A stretch of DNA of 35,777 bases, taken from contig NZ_CALJ01000072.1 in the NCBI RefSeq assembly GCF_000308315.1, positions 1 through 35,777 on the forward strand, in the 5' to 3' direction. This document shows, piece after piece, positions 8,203-18,580 of the stretch. Below the pieces are notes generated by a model. The model saw only the letters and a list, made by a program, of their open reading frames with translations, made no database searches and had not been told where the DNA came from. Position numbers and translations under genes: made by a program. Source of the stretch: Legionella tunisiensis (GTDB lineage Bacteria; Pseudomonadota; Gammaproteobacteria; Legionellales; Legionellaceae). The first letter of the stretch is position 1. Every line of letters begins with the position of its first letter.

Positions 8203-8894
8203 ATGTCAGTTGATCTTATTAACTTGGAATTTTTACTAAAGCAAAATGAAAAATTTATTAAACAATATGAAAATAACGAACTCATGATTCTAATAAAGAG
8301 TCATAAAATACATAGCCCAGAAAGACGAAGATTACTATTAGATTGTATACAAGTGTTTTCAAACTATTTTCAAAAAACAGTTATGCTAAGAAATGTGCTC
8401 ACTGAAAATACTTTTTTTTGAAAATTGCCCAAAAGCATTTAATCGAAGAATTCGGTCATGATATTTCGCTTATGAATGACCGTGGAAATAATCCTCCAAA
8501 ATGGGATGCAGTATTAGATGCTTGTTCTTGCTGGTTTTCTTGGAAGATGCTAACTCTGGATAATATTGACAAGACGCTTTTAGTTCATCTCGTTTTGGAA
8601 GCGAGCGCTCATCTCTTTTTTAGAGAGGCTCATAACGTTATGGAAAAGTATGGAGAGACTGATTATTTTAAGATTCATTCAGAAGTAGATGAGGAACACG
8701 AAATGATGGGGGTTTGTTTGTTGGAAGGACTAAGAGAAGTAGACTATAAGCACTTATTAATTGTGCAACAACAAGGATGGGATGTTTTAAATACGGTATG
8801 TCGACGCATAGCCGAATTAACACTTCAAGAAGATGAGTTAAGTCGATTTCATCTTGTCTCTCACTCTCAGCATGAGATGACATCGATCTATTAA
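8203..8894 (+). CDS. Heme-oxygenase-like (HDO-type) iron-containing redox protein candidate (one frame break)
   Basis: Two open frames (72 and 158 aa) become one protein of about 230 aa when the T8 run at 8412-8419 is read as T9. The all-helical sequence has spaced acidic and His residues typical of heme-oxygenase-like metal enzymes: HLIEEFGHDISLMNDR, then LEASAHLFFREAH, then KIHSEVDEEHEMMG. The last two could supply the E, H and D/E..H ligands of a diiron site. Members of this superfamily (TenA, CADD, SznF-type oxygenases) do hydrolysis or O2 chemistry. The family call is by pattern only. ATG 8203 has AAGGAG upstream. It follows the StyA-like gene on the same strand across the MITE-like element. 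Confidence 0.55.
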
Positions 8895-8987
8895 AATTAA
8901 CTAGCTAGAACGAGAATCAATTTTCTTACGGGCTAATGTTGTGGTTGCTCTTAACTTTCAGGATTAGTAGCCAGGTGTTTAAATTAT

Positions 8988-11146
8988 GTGAGTAATGAGA
9001 AAGTGAGTAATGATTGCAGGAATGTAAGTAGTCAAAAAAAAGTTGAGTTCCTAGAGAAAATTATCACAAAATTGCCTGGTCTTGTTTTCTGTAAAGATCT
9101 CAATGGTGCTTATTTAACTTGCAATGAGGCTCAAGCTAAAATAATCGGACTATCAACACCTGACGAAGTTATTGGAAAGACAGATTTTGATCTTTTAGAT
9201 GAGAAGGCGGCAAATAAACTTTGGTCTATTGATAAGCAGATCATGTCCGGTCAGCTTTTTATTGATGAAAACAATCCGATTGAGGAAACAATTCTACTTC
9301 CCGATGGAAGAACTGCAGTTTTCGAAACAATTAAAGTGCTCATTCATGATAATGATGGAAAGGTAATGGGGTTAGCTGGCATAGCCAAGGACATTACCGA
9401 ACGGAAAAAATGGAAGAAGATCTTCGAAGAGCCATGATAGCGGCAGAGGCAGGCAATAAAGCCAAATCCGAATTCATAGCGAACATGTCTCATGATATTC
9501 GGACACCGTTAAGCGGTATTTTGGGCATAATCAGTGGATTAATCAACTTTGCTGATGAAACCTGTATAGCCTTGCAACAAGGAAAGTCAGCATATAGCAC
9601 AGAAATGCTGGACAATTGTTTATCGCTATTGAATGAGCTGATTGAAGTGGTTCGAGAAGATGGCCAATTAATACTTGGCTCAGCGGATGAGTTGTTGCAA
9701 TTATTGAATGAAATTCTGGAAACCATGAGTTTAGAATCAGGCAAAGTGTCTGAGCAGGCTGAGTCGTTTAGTTGCAGGAACTGGTAGAACATAACATTGA
9801 ACTGATGCGCCCCGTAGCCGTCATAAAAATTAACGTTGGTTTGCGACATGGATGAAATTCCTTCTTATGTTACGGGGTTTCGTCATTATCTTGATCGCAC
9901 TTTGCTTAATTTACTGAGTAATGCTTTAAAATTCACGGAAAAAGGGTTTGTCAAAATCAAGATACAACGGCTCAACTCCACTCAAACAGGCTTTGTGATT
10001 GGTCAGCCTGTTGAGTTAGAATTTGTTGTAGAAGATAGTGGTATTGGTATTCCACAGGATAAATTTGAGACGATATTCGAGAATTTTTCTCGTCTCACAC
10101 CTTCTTATCAGGGACTTTATAAAGGTGCTGGGCTCGGGCTTTATACCGTAAAGCGCTATATTGATGCGATGCAAGCAACGATTGATTTAGAAAGTGAAGT
10201 GGGTAAAGGGAGTTGCTTTACGATTAAATTACCGCTGATAGTGTCTGATCATTCGGATCGCGAAAAAATATCTTATCGCACGCCAGAAAAAAGAAAAATA
10301 CGTCTATTCAGGCAGCTCAAAAAATACAGCCAAAACATCAGTCAATACGCAAGCTACCATACGGATTTTAATTGTGGAAGATAACATTATTGCCGCTAAG
10401 GGGGCACAAGCAACGATTATTAAACTTTACAGGCATTGCGTCTGCGATAGAGCAGAAACTGGCAAAGAAGCTGTTAATATGGCACAACACAACCTTTATG
10501 ATTTTATTCTGATGGATATAGGTCTGCCTGATATTGATGGCATTGAAGCAACAAGGCAGATTCGAGCATTTCATTCACCTAACCAGGCGAAAGTCCCGAT
10601 CATTGCACTCACTGGACACGCCAGTAATTGGGATAAAAGAGAAGAAGCATTGGCTGCTGGGATGAATGACGTTTTTGAAAAGCCACTTACTGAATCTAAA
10701 CTGGAATTGTTGATGCAGCACTATGTGTTTAATCCAAGGCAACACGAGGCTTCAATTGAGAAACCGCAATCTGAAAAAACGGGCATTCAAAAAATTATCC
10801 CTGTCATAGACTGGACTCAATGTCTTGAACAGTTCAATGGTGATGAAACCTTCGTCCGCGAACTGCTGGCATCGCTGGCTATTGATCTTAAATTCTCACA
10901 AGAAAAATAGCAGAGTTTTATGCCACCAATAATGAAGATGCTTTACGGGCTGAGTTACACCGCCTTAATGGTGGTATCGTCTATTTTAGTTTGCCTCAAC
11001 TGAGTCAGACACTTACTGCTTTTCATGAGGCAGTTAAAGCAAAAATACAACAGACTAAGCGGTTAGAAAATACTTATGCTGCGTTTCATGAAGCAATAAA
11101 TACTTTTTTAACGACGGTTCAATTGGATTCGTTTAAAAAAGATTAG
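8988..11146 (+). CDS. Hybrid sensor histidine kinase: PAS-HisKA-HATPase-REC-HPt (about six frame breaks)
   Basis: Cytoplasmic sensor with an ArcB-like domain order; no transmembrane segment is visible. PAS_4 domain ([20 protein letters not shown] to [11 protein letters not shown]), H-box [19 protein letters not shown]-box [16 protein letters not shown]1 EDSGIGIP, G2 [10 protein letters not shown], receiver ILIVEDN with phospho-Asp region [10 protein letters not shown] and FEKPL, and a C-terminal HPt domain with [16 protein letters not shown]. Breaks at 9405-9410, 10287-10292, 10319-10324 and 10903-10907 are each cured by one added A. Two more near 9770 and 9827-9831 sit between H-box and N-box. 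The HPt domain appears only after the last repair. The start is probably GTG 8988, with a weak ribosome site. The signal sensed is unknown. Confidence 0.85.
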
Positions 11147-11713
11147 ACAGGATTTTGAGGTATCGTCGAAATCACTGTTGATTCTTTTTCTACAGGTAAT
11201 GATTCTCCCGTAAGAGCTGCTTGTTGTACGTGCAAATCTTTAGAGTGTAGTAATAAACAATTGGTGGGGACGATATCACCGGCGGCTAAGCATATCACAT
11301 CACCAGGAACTAATTCGCTACAAGGCAAATTACACTCACTGCCGTTGCGTAATACCGTAGTCTTTATTGCCACGTGCTATTGCAATTTTTCTGCTGCTAC
11401 CAGGGAACGATGCGTTTGAAAAAATCGAGGCAAATGCTGATACTGACAACAATAAGAATAATAACGGCGTTAATTGGACTACCTGTGAAAAAAGAAATCA
11501 AGGCAGCAATGATCAATATAATGACTAAAGGATTCGTTGAGTGGGAAAGAGCTTCTAAAATGTGTGAGCGATGTTGGGTAGAAATTTTATTGGCTCCATA
11601 CTTTTTTAGACGTTTTTTAGCCTCAACTGAAGTCAATCCTTGTAAAGAGCCTTGCAAGTCTTGTAACGCTTGAGAAGGCTGGAGCACTAATATTTTTTTA
11701 AGTCCTTTTGCAT
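11143..11713 (-). pseudogene. Truncated N-terminus of a Mg/Ca/H-type P-type ATPase
   Basis: About 190 codons matching only the start of an MgtA/PMR1-like cation ATPase: an N-terminal domain (LTSVEAKKRLKKYGANKIS), a first membrane hairpin (NPLVIILIIAALISFFTG, then NAVIILIVVSISICLDFF) and the actuator domain with LVPGDVICLAAGDIVP and QAALTGESLPVEK. The phosphorylation (DKTGT), ATP-binding and later membrane domains, some 700 residues, are missing. The frame stops at 11143, overlapping the kinase stop codon. Two homopolymers are one base short (rebuilt start ATG 11713; T6 after CLD). In addition there is a real in-frame stop: TAG where CAG (Gln) is expected just before HVAIKTTVLRNG. The combination indicates true decay. 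Confidence 0.78.
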
Positions 11714-11747
11714 GATTGGATCCTGAGATAGAGCCACTTAATGTTAT

Positions 11748-12205
11748 CTATTCTTCATCTGCAAATTTGGCTTTTACTGTAATGCTTGATTTTAGAGAGT
11801 TTGCAATAAAACAAAGGCCATGGGCTGTTTCAAAAAGTTTCTCCATGGTTTTCTTGTCGGGTTTACTTTCTTCTTTAAAAGACACGACTGGAGAAAGAAC
11901 AATATCTGAAACGGTATGATTAATTTCATCAATGGCGCAAGTAGCTCGATCAGAATAGCTATCGACGGTATATCCTTCCTTTGCACAAAGAGATAAAAAA
12001 GTAAGTAGAAAACAACTCGAGAGAGAAGCTGTCAGTAACTCTTCCGGGCTATGAAATTGGGGGTTACGCATAAAATGGGGCGACGAATTAACTTCTAGTT
12101 TTGGTCCACCATAAAAAATACGGTATGTTTACGACTATAGGTTTGATAGTTAAAATCTTCTGCTCCGCGTTCCCATAAGAGTCGAATATTATATTCAGGC
12201 ATCAT
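11748..12205 (-). CDS. OsmC/Ohr-family peroxiredoxin-like protein (one frame break)
   Basis: About 152 aa once the A-run 12113-12118 is lengthened by one base. OsmC/Ohr proteins reduce organic hydroperoxides through two cysteines. Here the peroxidatic-type Cys is in LSSCFLLTFLSLCAKEG and the second in AHGLCFIANSL; the early FYGGPKLEVNSSPHF segment and FHSPEELLTASLSS fit the family. Paired ATGs lie at 12205 and 12202 with AAGGA just upstream. It sits downstream of the metal ATPase on the same strand (63 nt gap) and may share its transcript, suggesting a metal or oxidative stress link. Its reductant (lipoyl proteins in other Ohr systems) cannot be seen. Confidence 0.8.
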
Positions 12206-12268
12206 TCATTCCTTGTATTAAAATCTATTTAAAAATTTAATTTCAACAGGAGTTGTCAATACAGTATA

Positions 12269-14146
12269 TTAAAAATTTTTATTTATCGTATAGCTTGGCA
12301 GATCAATTGTAATTTGTTTTCCTGCCGTTAATTTTAACGCATTAAGGATGGCAATAATATCAATTAGTTCTTGAAGGACAGCCCCTATGACAGGAGTAAT
12401 AAAACCTGCTGCAGCGAATGCCATTCCTATGAGGCTCAGTATCATTCCACCAATAGCACTTTGTGCGGCAATCCGACGCGTATTTATACTTAAATGAATC
12501 AGTTCGTCGACTTTGCTTAATGTATTCTCCATGATAATAGCTCCGGCTGCCTCAGAAGTAATAGCACTATGTTGCCCAAAGGCTATACCAACAGTGGCAG
12601 CAGTGAGCGCTGGAGCATCATTAATGCCGTCTCCCATAAAAACTGTAGGTGCATTCTTTCTTTCTTGTCGTACAATGGCAAGCTTTTGTTCTGGGCTTTG
12701 AGATGCATAGATTTCAGTCAGATCTAGCAAATTAGCCAAGTAATTTACTTCTGATTGGCGATCACCTGAAACAAGCATCACTTTTTTAAATGATGAGATG
12801 GGCCTAAATGACTGATGAAAGGCTTGCTATCGAGCCGTGGGGCGTCACGAAAATGAAGCGAGGCAGCATACTGCTCATCAACCAGTATTATGCATTCTAA
12901 TCCAGGTAAAACGGGTGGCAGGTTGTCACTGGAGGAACCAGATTCCAAAAGTTTTTTCTACTCGTAATAGTAATGGTATGCTCATTGATCCTTCCTTGTA
13001 AGCCTTGTCCTGGTTTCTCTGAGACGTCTGTTGCGTGAAGAAGAATGATTGCTTGCTCTTTTGCTGCATTTAGAATAGCGGTTGAGAGAGGATGCTTGGA
13101 ATACTGCTCCAGGCTAGCGGCATATTGTAATATGTCCTCTTTTTATAATTGCCAGCAGTAATAATTTCGGTTAATGAGGGCTTGCCATAGGTAAGGGTGC
13201 CTGTTTATCAAAAATAGCCGTTTTGCAGAGCGGCAATTGCTCTAAAATAATAGGGTCTTTGATAATGATTGCTTGTTTAGCGGCTTTTGAAATGGCGCTG
13301 ACTAATACGATGGGTATTGCGATTAATAAGGGGCAAGGCGTAGCAATAACCAGCACAGAAAGAAACCGTAAGGCATCCCCGCTCATGTACCAGACAAAAA
13401 ATGCAAACAAAAGGGCGAAGGGAGCAAAAAAGCGCCTACTTGATCGCCCAATCGTCTAATTGCAGGACGCTTTTGTTCGGCCTCCTCTAATACTTTAACG
13501 ATTGCTGCATAACGTGAGTCTGATGGCAGTTCAGTCGTTTGTACTGTCAGTGCGCAATCTCCATTAATGGCACCGGATAAAACATAAGTACCTGGTGTTT
13601 TGGAGATTAGATAGGGTTCTCCAGTTAAATAGGATTCGTCCATAGTCCCCTGTCCATTGATGACTATTCCGTCAACAGGGCAGGTTTCGTGAGGGAAAAT
13701 AACAATTTTATCGTCAATGTAAATAGATGATAGAGGGATATCCTCAAGGTGATTATTGGTTTGCCGGTGTGCGGTGGAAGGCATGCGTGCAACCAAGGCT
13801 AATAGTGCGGAGGCTGCTTTGCGTCGGGCGTAGGTTTCCAACGTTTGACCACTGGCAAGCATAAGAATAATGAATGCAGCTGCCAAATATTCGTGTAAGA
13901 TAATACTCGTTACCAAAGCAATAGCGGCGAGCGAATCAGCGCCTAGATTACCTTGGCATAGTTTAGATAGAATCTGAAGAAATAAAGGTATCCCGCCAGT
14001 GAAAATAATGAGTAGCAAAGGTATTTCTGCTGACCATATGCTGAATGCACGCATAAAAAATGCAGGCAGATTGCAAATAAGGAAATAAAGGCAATGTAGG
14101 ATTGCCATTTAAAAGTAGATTGAGTAGCAGAAATATGAGTTTTAAT
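12269..14146 (-). CDS. Heavy-metal P1B-type ATPase without N-terminal metal-binding domain (about six frame breaks)
   Basis: Membrane efflux pump, about 627 aa rebuilt. In order: membrane segments from about residue 15, actuator loop with MDESYLTGEP, membrane metal site ATPCPLLIAIP (TPCPL in the CPx position), phosphorylation site DKTGTLTYGKPS, the nucleotide-binding region (YSKHPLS), VSGDRQ, GDGINDAPAL and a final hydrophobic pair. It lacks an HMA or His-rich N-terminus, and TPCPL is not one of the best-known CPC/CPH/SPC types, so the metal (Zn, Cd, Co, Ni or Mn) is uncertain. One-base losses at 14055-14060, 13426-13431, 13204-13206, 13140-13144, 12952-12957 and 12782-12790 break it. No ATG precedes the first domain; an ATT at 14144-14146 has AGGAG 6 nt upstream. 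Nickel transport next door makes Ni or Co worth testing. Confidence 0.82.
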
Positions 14147-14280
14147 AGTTAACTCCTAATCTCGCATGTTTACAACTATAAGTAATTATAATTGCAATTC
14201 CCGAGCACGTTATAAGAATTAAGAGATACCGATAACTATATTAGTAAGGACGGCCAATAATTATCCTGCATTTGATGAGA

Positions 14281-15060
14281 CTAGCTGAGCTTACTTAATT
14301 CCGTATAGAGACCTAACAAGCCTAAAATAAGGCTGAAACAAGCAATTAAAAACCCCAAAAGCCGTGAAATTAAAAAGAAAATTTATCGGCTCGTTGAATG
14401 AGGAGGGATACCATCAATCCATTTAAGCCATCCGTTGCCATCATCCCTAACATAAAAACCAGGCCAAGCATGGCTGCAAAAGACCAGTTACTTGAAGAAG
14501 ACATTGAAATAGAAAATAAGGCGACTTGACTAAAGGTATCAAAGGAAAAAGCAAAAAGAGCTCCAGTTAATGTAATCCAGAATGCATTATATTGTTTCAG
14601 AGTGAGGGCAAAAAAACCTCCTATACTGGTTGCCGGGTATAATTTTTTTGTGGAGTAAACTATTATAAAGAGTGATAAATCCAAAAACTAATAAGAAAAA
14701 TATGGATATAAAGCTTCCTAAAGGCTCGAGCCATGCTGGGAATTTTGATCGAATAAAGCCATGACTGATAATCACGCTTAAAATAATGACAACGAGTCCA
14801 TGCCCTAAGGAAAATAAGAAACCCGCACGTTTTGAAAGTTTGTTATTTGATCTAGTCGCTCTTGTAATGGAATCAATGGTTGCCAAATGATCCAAATCCA
14901 GACCATGACGCAATCCTAATCCAAATACAAAAAGGATGATTAGTATAGTGGAATTAGTTATTGTATTAATGACTTTGATCCTTTTTAGAGACAAGTTATT
15001 TTTAAGATCTAAGCTGTTATGTCTATACCCAATAATTAATTTATATGCATGAACTAACAC
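14281..15060 (-). CDS. NiCoT-family nickel/cobalt permease (two frame breaks)
   Basis: Inner-membrane nickel importer, likely feeding the hydrogenase. Signature motif RHGLDLDHLATIDSITR (a form of HX4DH), then LFSLGHGLVVIILSVI, FSFDTFSQVALF and a later hydrophobic helix MLGLVFMLGMMATDGLNG. Runs near 14652 and at 14372-14376 break the frame; repairing the latter adds a final membrane helix (FLIACFSLILGLLGLY) and moves the stop to 14281. Length is about 245-260 aa. The open frame reaches a GTG at 15060, but that overlaps hypA (ATG 15045) head-on. The real start is more likely internal: TTG at 14994, or ATT at 14970 after AAAAAGG. It is divergent from the hyp/hyd operon. Confidence 0.83.
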
Positions 15061-15385
15061 TCTCTCGCTCCATTCTTGATATCGTTAAGGCACGTGCATC
15101 TGAAATCAATTGCCAATTGGTTAAAAAATTTATCTAGAGGTTGGAGCGTTATGCGGCATTGATCAAGAGTCTTTACGGTTTAGTTTTAATATTGTGGCAA
15201 GAGGAAGCATTGCAGACAATGCGAGTCTGGAGATTATTGAGATCAAGGGGCAAGCAATCTGTGACTTTTGTCACGAAACTGTTATGCTTAAAAACTATTA
15301 TGATGGCTGTAATAGGTGCGGGCAATATTCTTTAAGAATAATCCAAGGTGAGGAGATGCGTGTTAAATCGATGGAGGTCGAATAA
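15045..15385 (+). CDS. hypA: HypA, nickel-insertion protein for hydrogenase (one frame break)
   Basis: Delivers nickel with HypB to the hydrogenase large subunit. Rebuilt length is 113 aa, exactly family size. The mature N-terminus MHELTLSRSIL carries the nickel-binding His2 and Glu3. A zinc loop CDFC...CNRCG lies at residues about 73-93. One A is missing in the run 15123-15128, so only the later part is open as found. It is the first gene of the operon; its stop TAATG overlaps the hypB start by one base. No clear ribosome site precedes the ATG. Confidence 0.92.
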
Positions 15386-16131
15386 TGTGTGGACTTTGCG
15401 GCTGTTCAGGTTCAGAAAGAGACCATCATAAGCATCATGAAGATGCCAATTTCTTACATACCCATCACCATGATTCAGACAAACTAGTTACAATTGAACA
15501 AGAAATACTGGCAAAAACAATGAGTTTGTCGAAATCAATCGCCGTACTTTTTTAAAAAATAAAATTATTGCTGTCAATTTGATGTCAAGTCCTGGTTCAG
15601 GTAAAACAACATTACTTGCCAAAACTATTGCCGACTTAAAACATCGCTTAGATATAGCCGTAATCGTCGGTGACCAACAAACAAATTATGATGCTGAAAA
15701 AATCAAGGCAAGTGGCGGCGAAGCGATTCAAATTAATACAGGAAAAGTCTGTCATTTAGATGCTCATATGGTTGGTCACGCTGTTGAAAATCTATTATTA
15801 AAAAATCACTCTCTTCTTTTTATTGAAAATGTGGGTAATCTTGTCTGCCCTGCTTTATTTGATTTAGGTGAGGCTTATAAAGTGGTGATTCTTTCTGTAA
15901 CAGAAGGAGATAATAAACCTTTAAAATACCCGGAAATGTTTCGCAAAGCCGATTTATTACTATTAACAAAAACGGATTTATTACCTTATGTTGATTTTGA
16001 AATCACTCGGTGTATTACAGACGTAAAAAATTAATCCAAAGATTAATGTTTTATCGATTTCTGCAACAACCGGAGAAGGTTTAGATAAATGGTATGAGTG
16101 GCTAGAAGCGATACAAGTGAATGGCAGATAG
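15385..16131 (+). CDS. hypB: HypB, nickel-binding GTPase (two frame breaks)
   Basis: SIMIBI-class GTPase that loads nickel for hydrogenase assembly. About 249 aa rebuilt. The N-terminus has the high-affinity nickel motif MCGLCGC and a His-rich store ([17 protein letters not shown]). The GTPase core has P-loop [33 protein letters not shown] and LTKTDLL. Breaks lie in the A-runs 15513-15517 (one A missing) and 16025-16030 (needs one fewer or two more bases). The C-terminus [15 protein letters not shown] appears after repair. It overlaps hypF by 11 nt. Confidence 0.92.
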
Positions 16132-18369
16132 AGAAAGAGTACAGATTTTAATTAAAGGCCAAGTTCAGGGAGTCGGCTTTCGTCCTCATGTATACCGAGT
16201 TGCTCAGCATTTAAATCTAACAGGATGGGTGCAAAATAACACGTTAGGTGTTCTGATTGAAGTGCAAGGCTTGTCTGTTTCTTCTTTTCTTTCTCAACTT
16301 TTAAGCTTGTTACCCCCCTTACGCTAAGGTTCACGATATTGAAACAAGAAATATCGCTGTAATTGATAACGAAAATCATTTTCTTATTATTGAAAGCCAA
16401 CAAAGAGGGGCCTCGCGGAGTATGATATCGCCTGATATGAGCCCTTGTTCTGATTGCTTGAAAGAGCTTTTTAATCCTGACAGCCGCTATTATCATTATC
16501 CTTTTCTAAATTGTACACAATGTGGTCCACGCTTTTCGATTACTAAAGAGTTACCGTATGATCGTTGCCAAACGTCGATGGGTGAATTTACTTTATGCTC
16601 GTCCTGTAAGCGTGATTATTGCTCACCTGAAAATCGCCGCTATCATGCCCAACCTACTGCCTGTAAAAACTGTGGTCCAGAACTTTCTGTTTCCATTCAA
16701 GTCATTACCCAAGCGCTATTTGAAGGAAAAATTATTGCTCTCAAAGGAGTAGGTGGTTACCAATTACTCTGTGATGCAAGAAATGATGAGACTATTCAAC
16801 GATTACGCCAAAGAAAATACCGCGACGCAAAACCATTGGCATTAATGGTGCTAAATTGCATCAGTGCTGAGAAATTTGTGGCGATAAGTGATAAAGAAAA
16901 AGAGAGTCTCACAAGCCAGGCACGTCCTATTGTATTATTAAAAAGAAGCAGGAAGTTCTTCCGGAAATAATTGCCCCTGGCTTATCTTGCCTGGGGATTA
17001 TGCTACCTTCCTCTCCTCTGCATTATTTATTGTTTCACGCTCTGGCAGGTTATCCTGATGAATTGAAGTGGCTGGATGAACTTCATTCCTGGGTATTGGT
17101 TGCAACCAGTGCCAATATTGCAGGTCATCCTTTAATGATCCAGGACGAAAAAGCGCATAATGAGTTAATAGCGATTGCTGATTTAGTGATCTCTTATAAT
17201 CGTCGAGTGATTACTCGTGTCGATGATTCGGTGATCCGTCATACGAATAATGTTCCCAGGTTTATACGACGTGCTCGAGGATTTTCACCTGTCAGTGTCC
17301 AACTGCCTTTTTCTATCCCTTCAACGCTGGCTTTAGGAGGCCATCTTAAGAATACGTTTTGTATAACACGAGGAGATGAGGCGTTTATTTCTCAACACAT
17401 AGGAAGTTTGACCAATAAAGAAACCATTGATTTTTTCATGAGTCACTCTCTCATTGGACGCGATTTCTTGACATTAGCGTCGAACGTATTGCTTGTGATT
17501 TACATCCTGATTTTTATACAACCAGTCTCGCTAGTAACTACGATCTGCCTGTGATTTCTGTACAGCATCACCATGCTCATTTAGCAGCGGTTGCTGCAGA
17601 GTATCATATTCTGGAGCCTGCATTAGGCATTGTGTTAGATGGATATGGTTATGGATGGGATGGTAAGGCTTGGGGGGGCGAGCTCTTGCTTTTAGAAAAT
17701 ACGCAAATTCAACGATTGGGACATTTTTATCCCATACCTCAACCCAGCGGAGAAAGAGCAATTCATGAACCTTGGCGGATGGCTGCTGCGATTTTACATT
17801 GTTTGCAAAAAGAGGATGAGATAATTCATCGATTTGCCGATAAGCCTCAGGTTTCCCAGTTTGTTAATTTGCTTAAGAACAGCCATTTTTTACCAACCAC
17901 TAGCAGTTGTGGTCGTCTTTTTGATGCAGCCAGTGCTTTATTGGGTATCAATACAATTTCGCAATATGAGGGGCAAGCGCCTATGCAGCTTGAAAGTTTA
18001 GTCACTGCTCCTGAGGTTTTTGAGGGTGGTTGGACTTTTACCAGCAATCAATTCAATTTGTTACCCACTTTTATGCAGTTACTGGATAGTGATCCCAGGC
18101 ATGGTGCCAATGTTTTTCATGGTACTCTAATTGCGGGTTTAGTGGGTTGGATTAGGAGTCATGTAAAAAGAACATCTATCAAGCAAGTCTTATTAAGTGG
18201 TGGATGTTTTTTAAATCAAGTGCTTGCAGAAGGGTTAATAAAGCAATTAGAACAGAGTGGACTAAAAGTATATTTGCCGCAACAAGTGCCTGTAAATGAC
18301 GGTGGCATTTCGTTGGGACAGGCATGGTTGGCTGGTAATTACAAGGAGGCAGAATTAATATGTGTTTAG
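16121..18369 (+). CDS. hypF: HypF carbamoyltransferase (three frame breaks)
   Basis: Makes the thiocarbamate on HypE from carbamoyl phosphate, the precursor of the active-site cyanides. About 750 aa rebuilt, normal for HypF. Domains: acylphosphatase (VQILIKGQVQGVGFRPHVY, residues 7-25), two zinc motifs (CSDC...CTQCG and CSSC...CKNCG), YrdC-like (LKGVGGYQLLCDA to RKYRDAKPLALMV), Kae1-like (VQHHHAHLAAV, DGYGYGWDG, LSGGCFLNQVL). Breaks: the C6 run 16313-16318 (one fewer or two more bases), A5 at 16940-16944 (one missing) and one base near 17468-17472. It overlaps hypB upstream and hypC downstream (10 nt). Confidence 0.93.
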
Positions 18370-18580
18370 CTCTTCCTGCTCAAGTTATTCACTTGCTGGA
18401 TTCTCAAAGAGCACTAGTGAATTTAGGGGGTATTGAAAAAGAAATTTCGGTTGCTTTGTTAGAGCAAGTGAGTGAAGGTGATTATGTTATTCTGCATGTG
18501 GGATATGCTCTGACGAAGCTGGATAAAGAAGAAGCAAAAAAACACTGAAGCTATTTGCTGAAATGCAGGAAGCACAATGA
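18360..18580 (+). CDS. hypC: HypC hydrogenase assembly chaperone (one frame break)
   Basis: Carries the Fe(CN)2CO precursor with HypD and guards the large subunit. The N-terminal MCLALPAQV contains the essential Cys2. As found, the frame ends after 62 aa; adding one A to the A7 run 18536-18542 gives 73 aa with the usual helix ([12 protein letters not shown]) and moves the stop to 18580. That stop overlaps the hypD ATG (ATGA), the expected translational coupling. Confidence 0.92.

Noticed and set aside
9490-9849. Minus-strand ORF of 119 aa
   Set aside because: Antisense to the H-box region of the hybrid kinase.
11374-11673. Plus-strand ORF of 99 aa
   Set aside because: It is the antisense shadow of the P-type ATPase relic, whose minus-strand frame has clear family motifs.
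12513-12701. Plus-strand ORFs opposite the metal ATPase (also 13223-13459)
   Set aside because: Shadows of the GDGIND and TPCPL regions of the ATPase.
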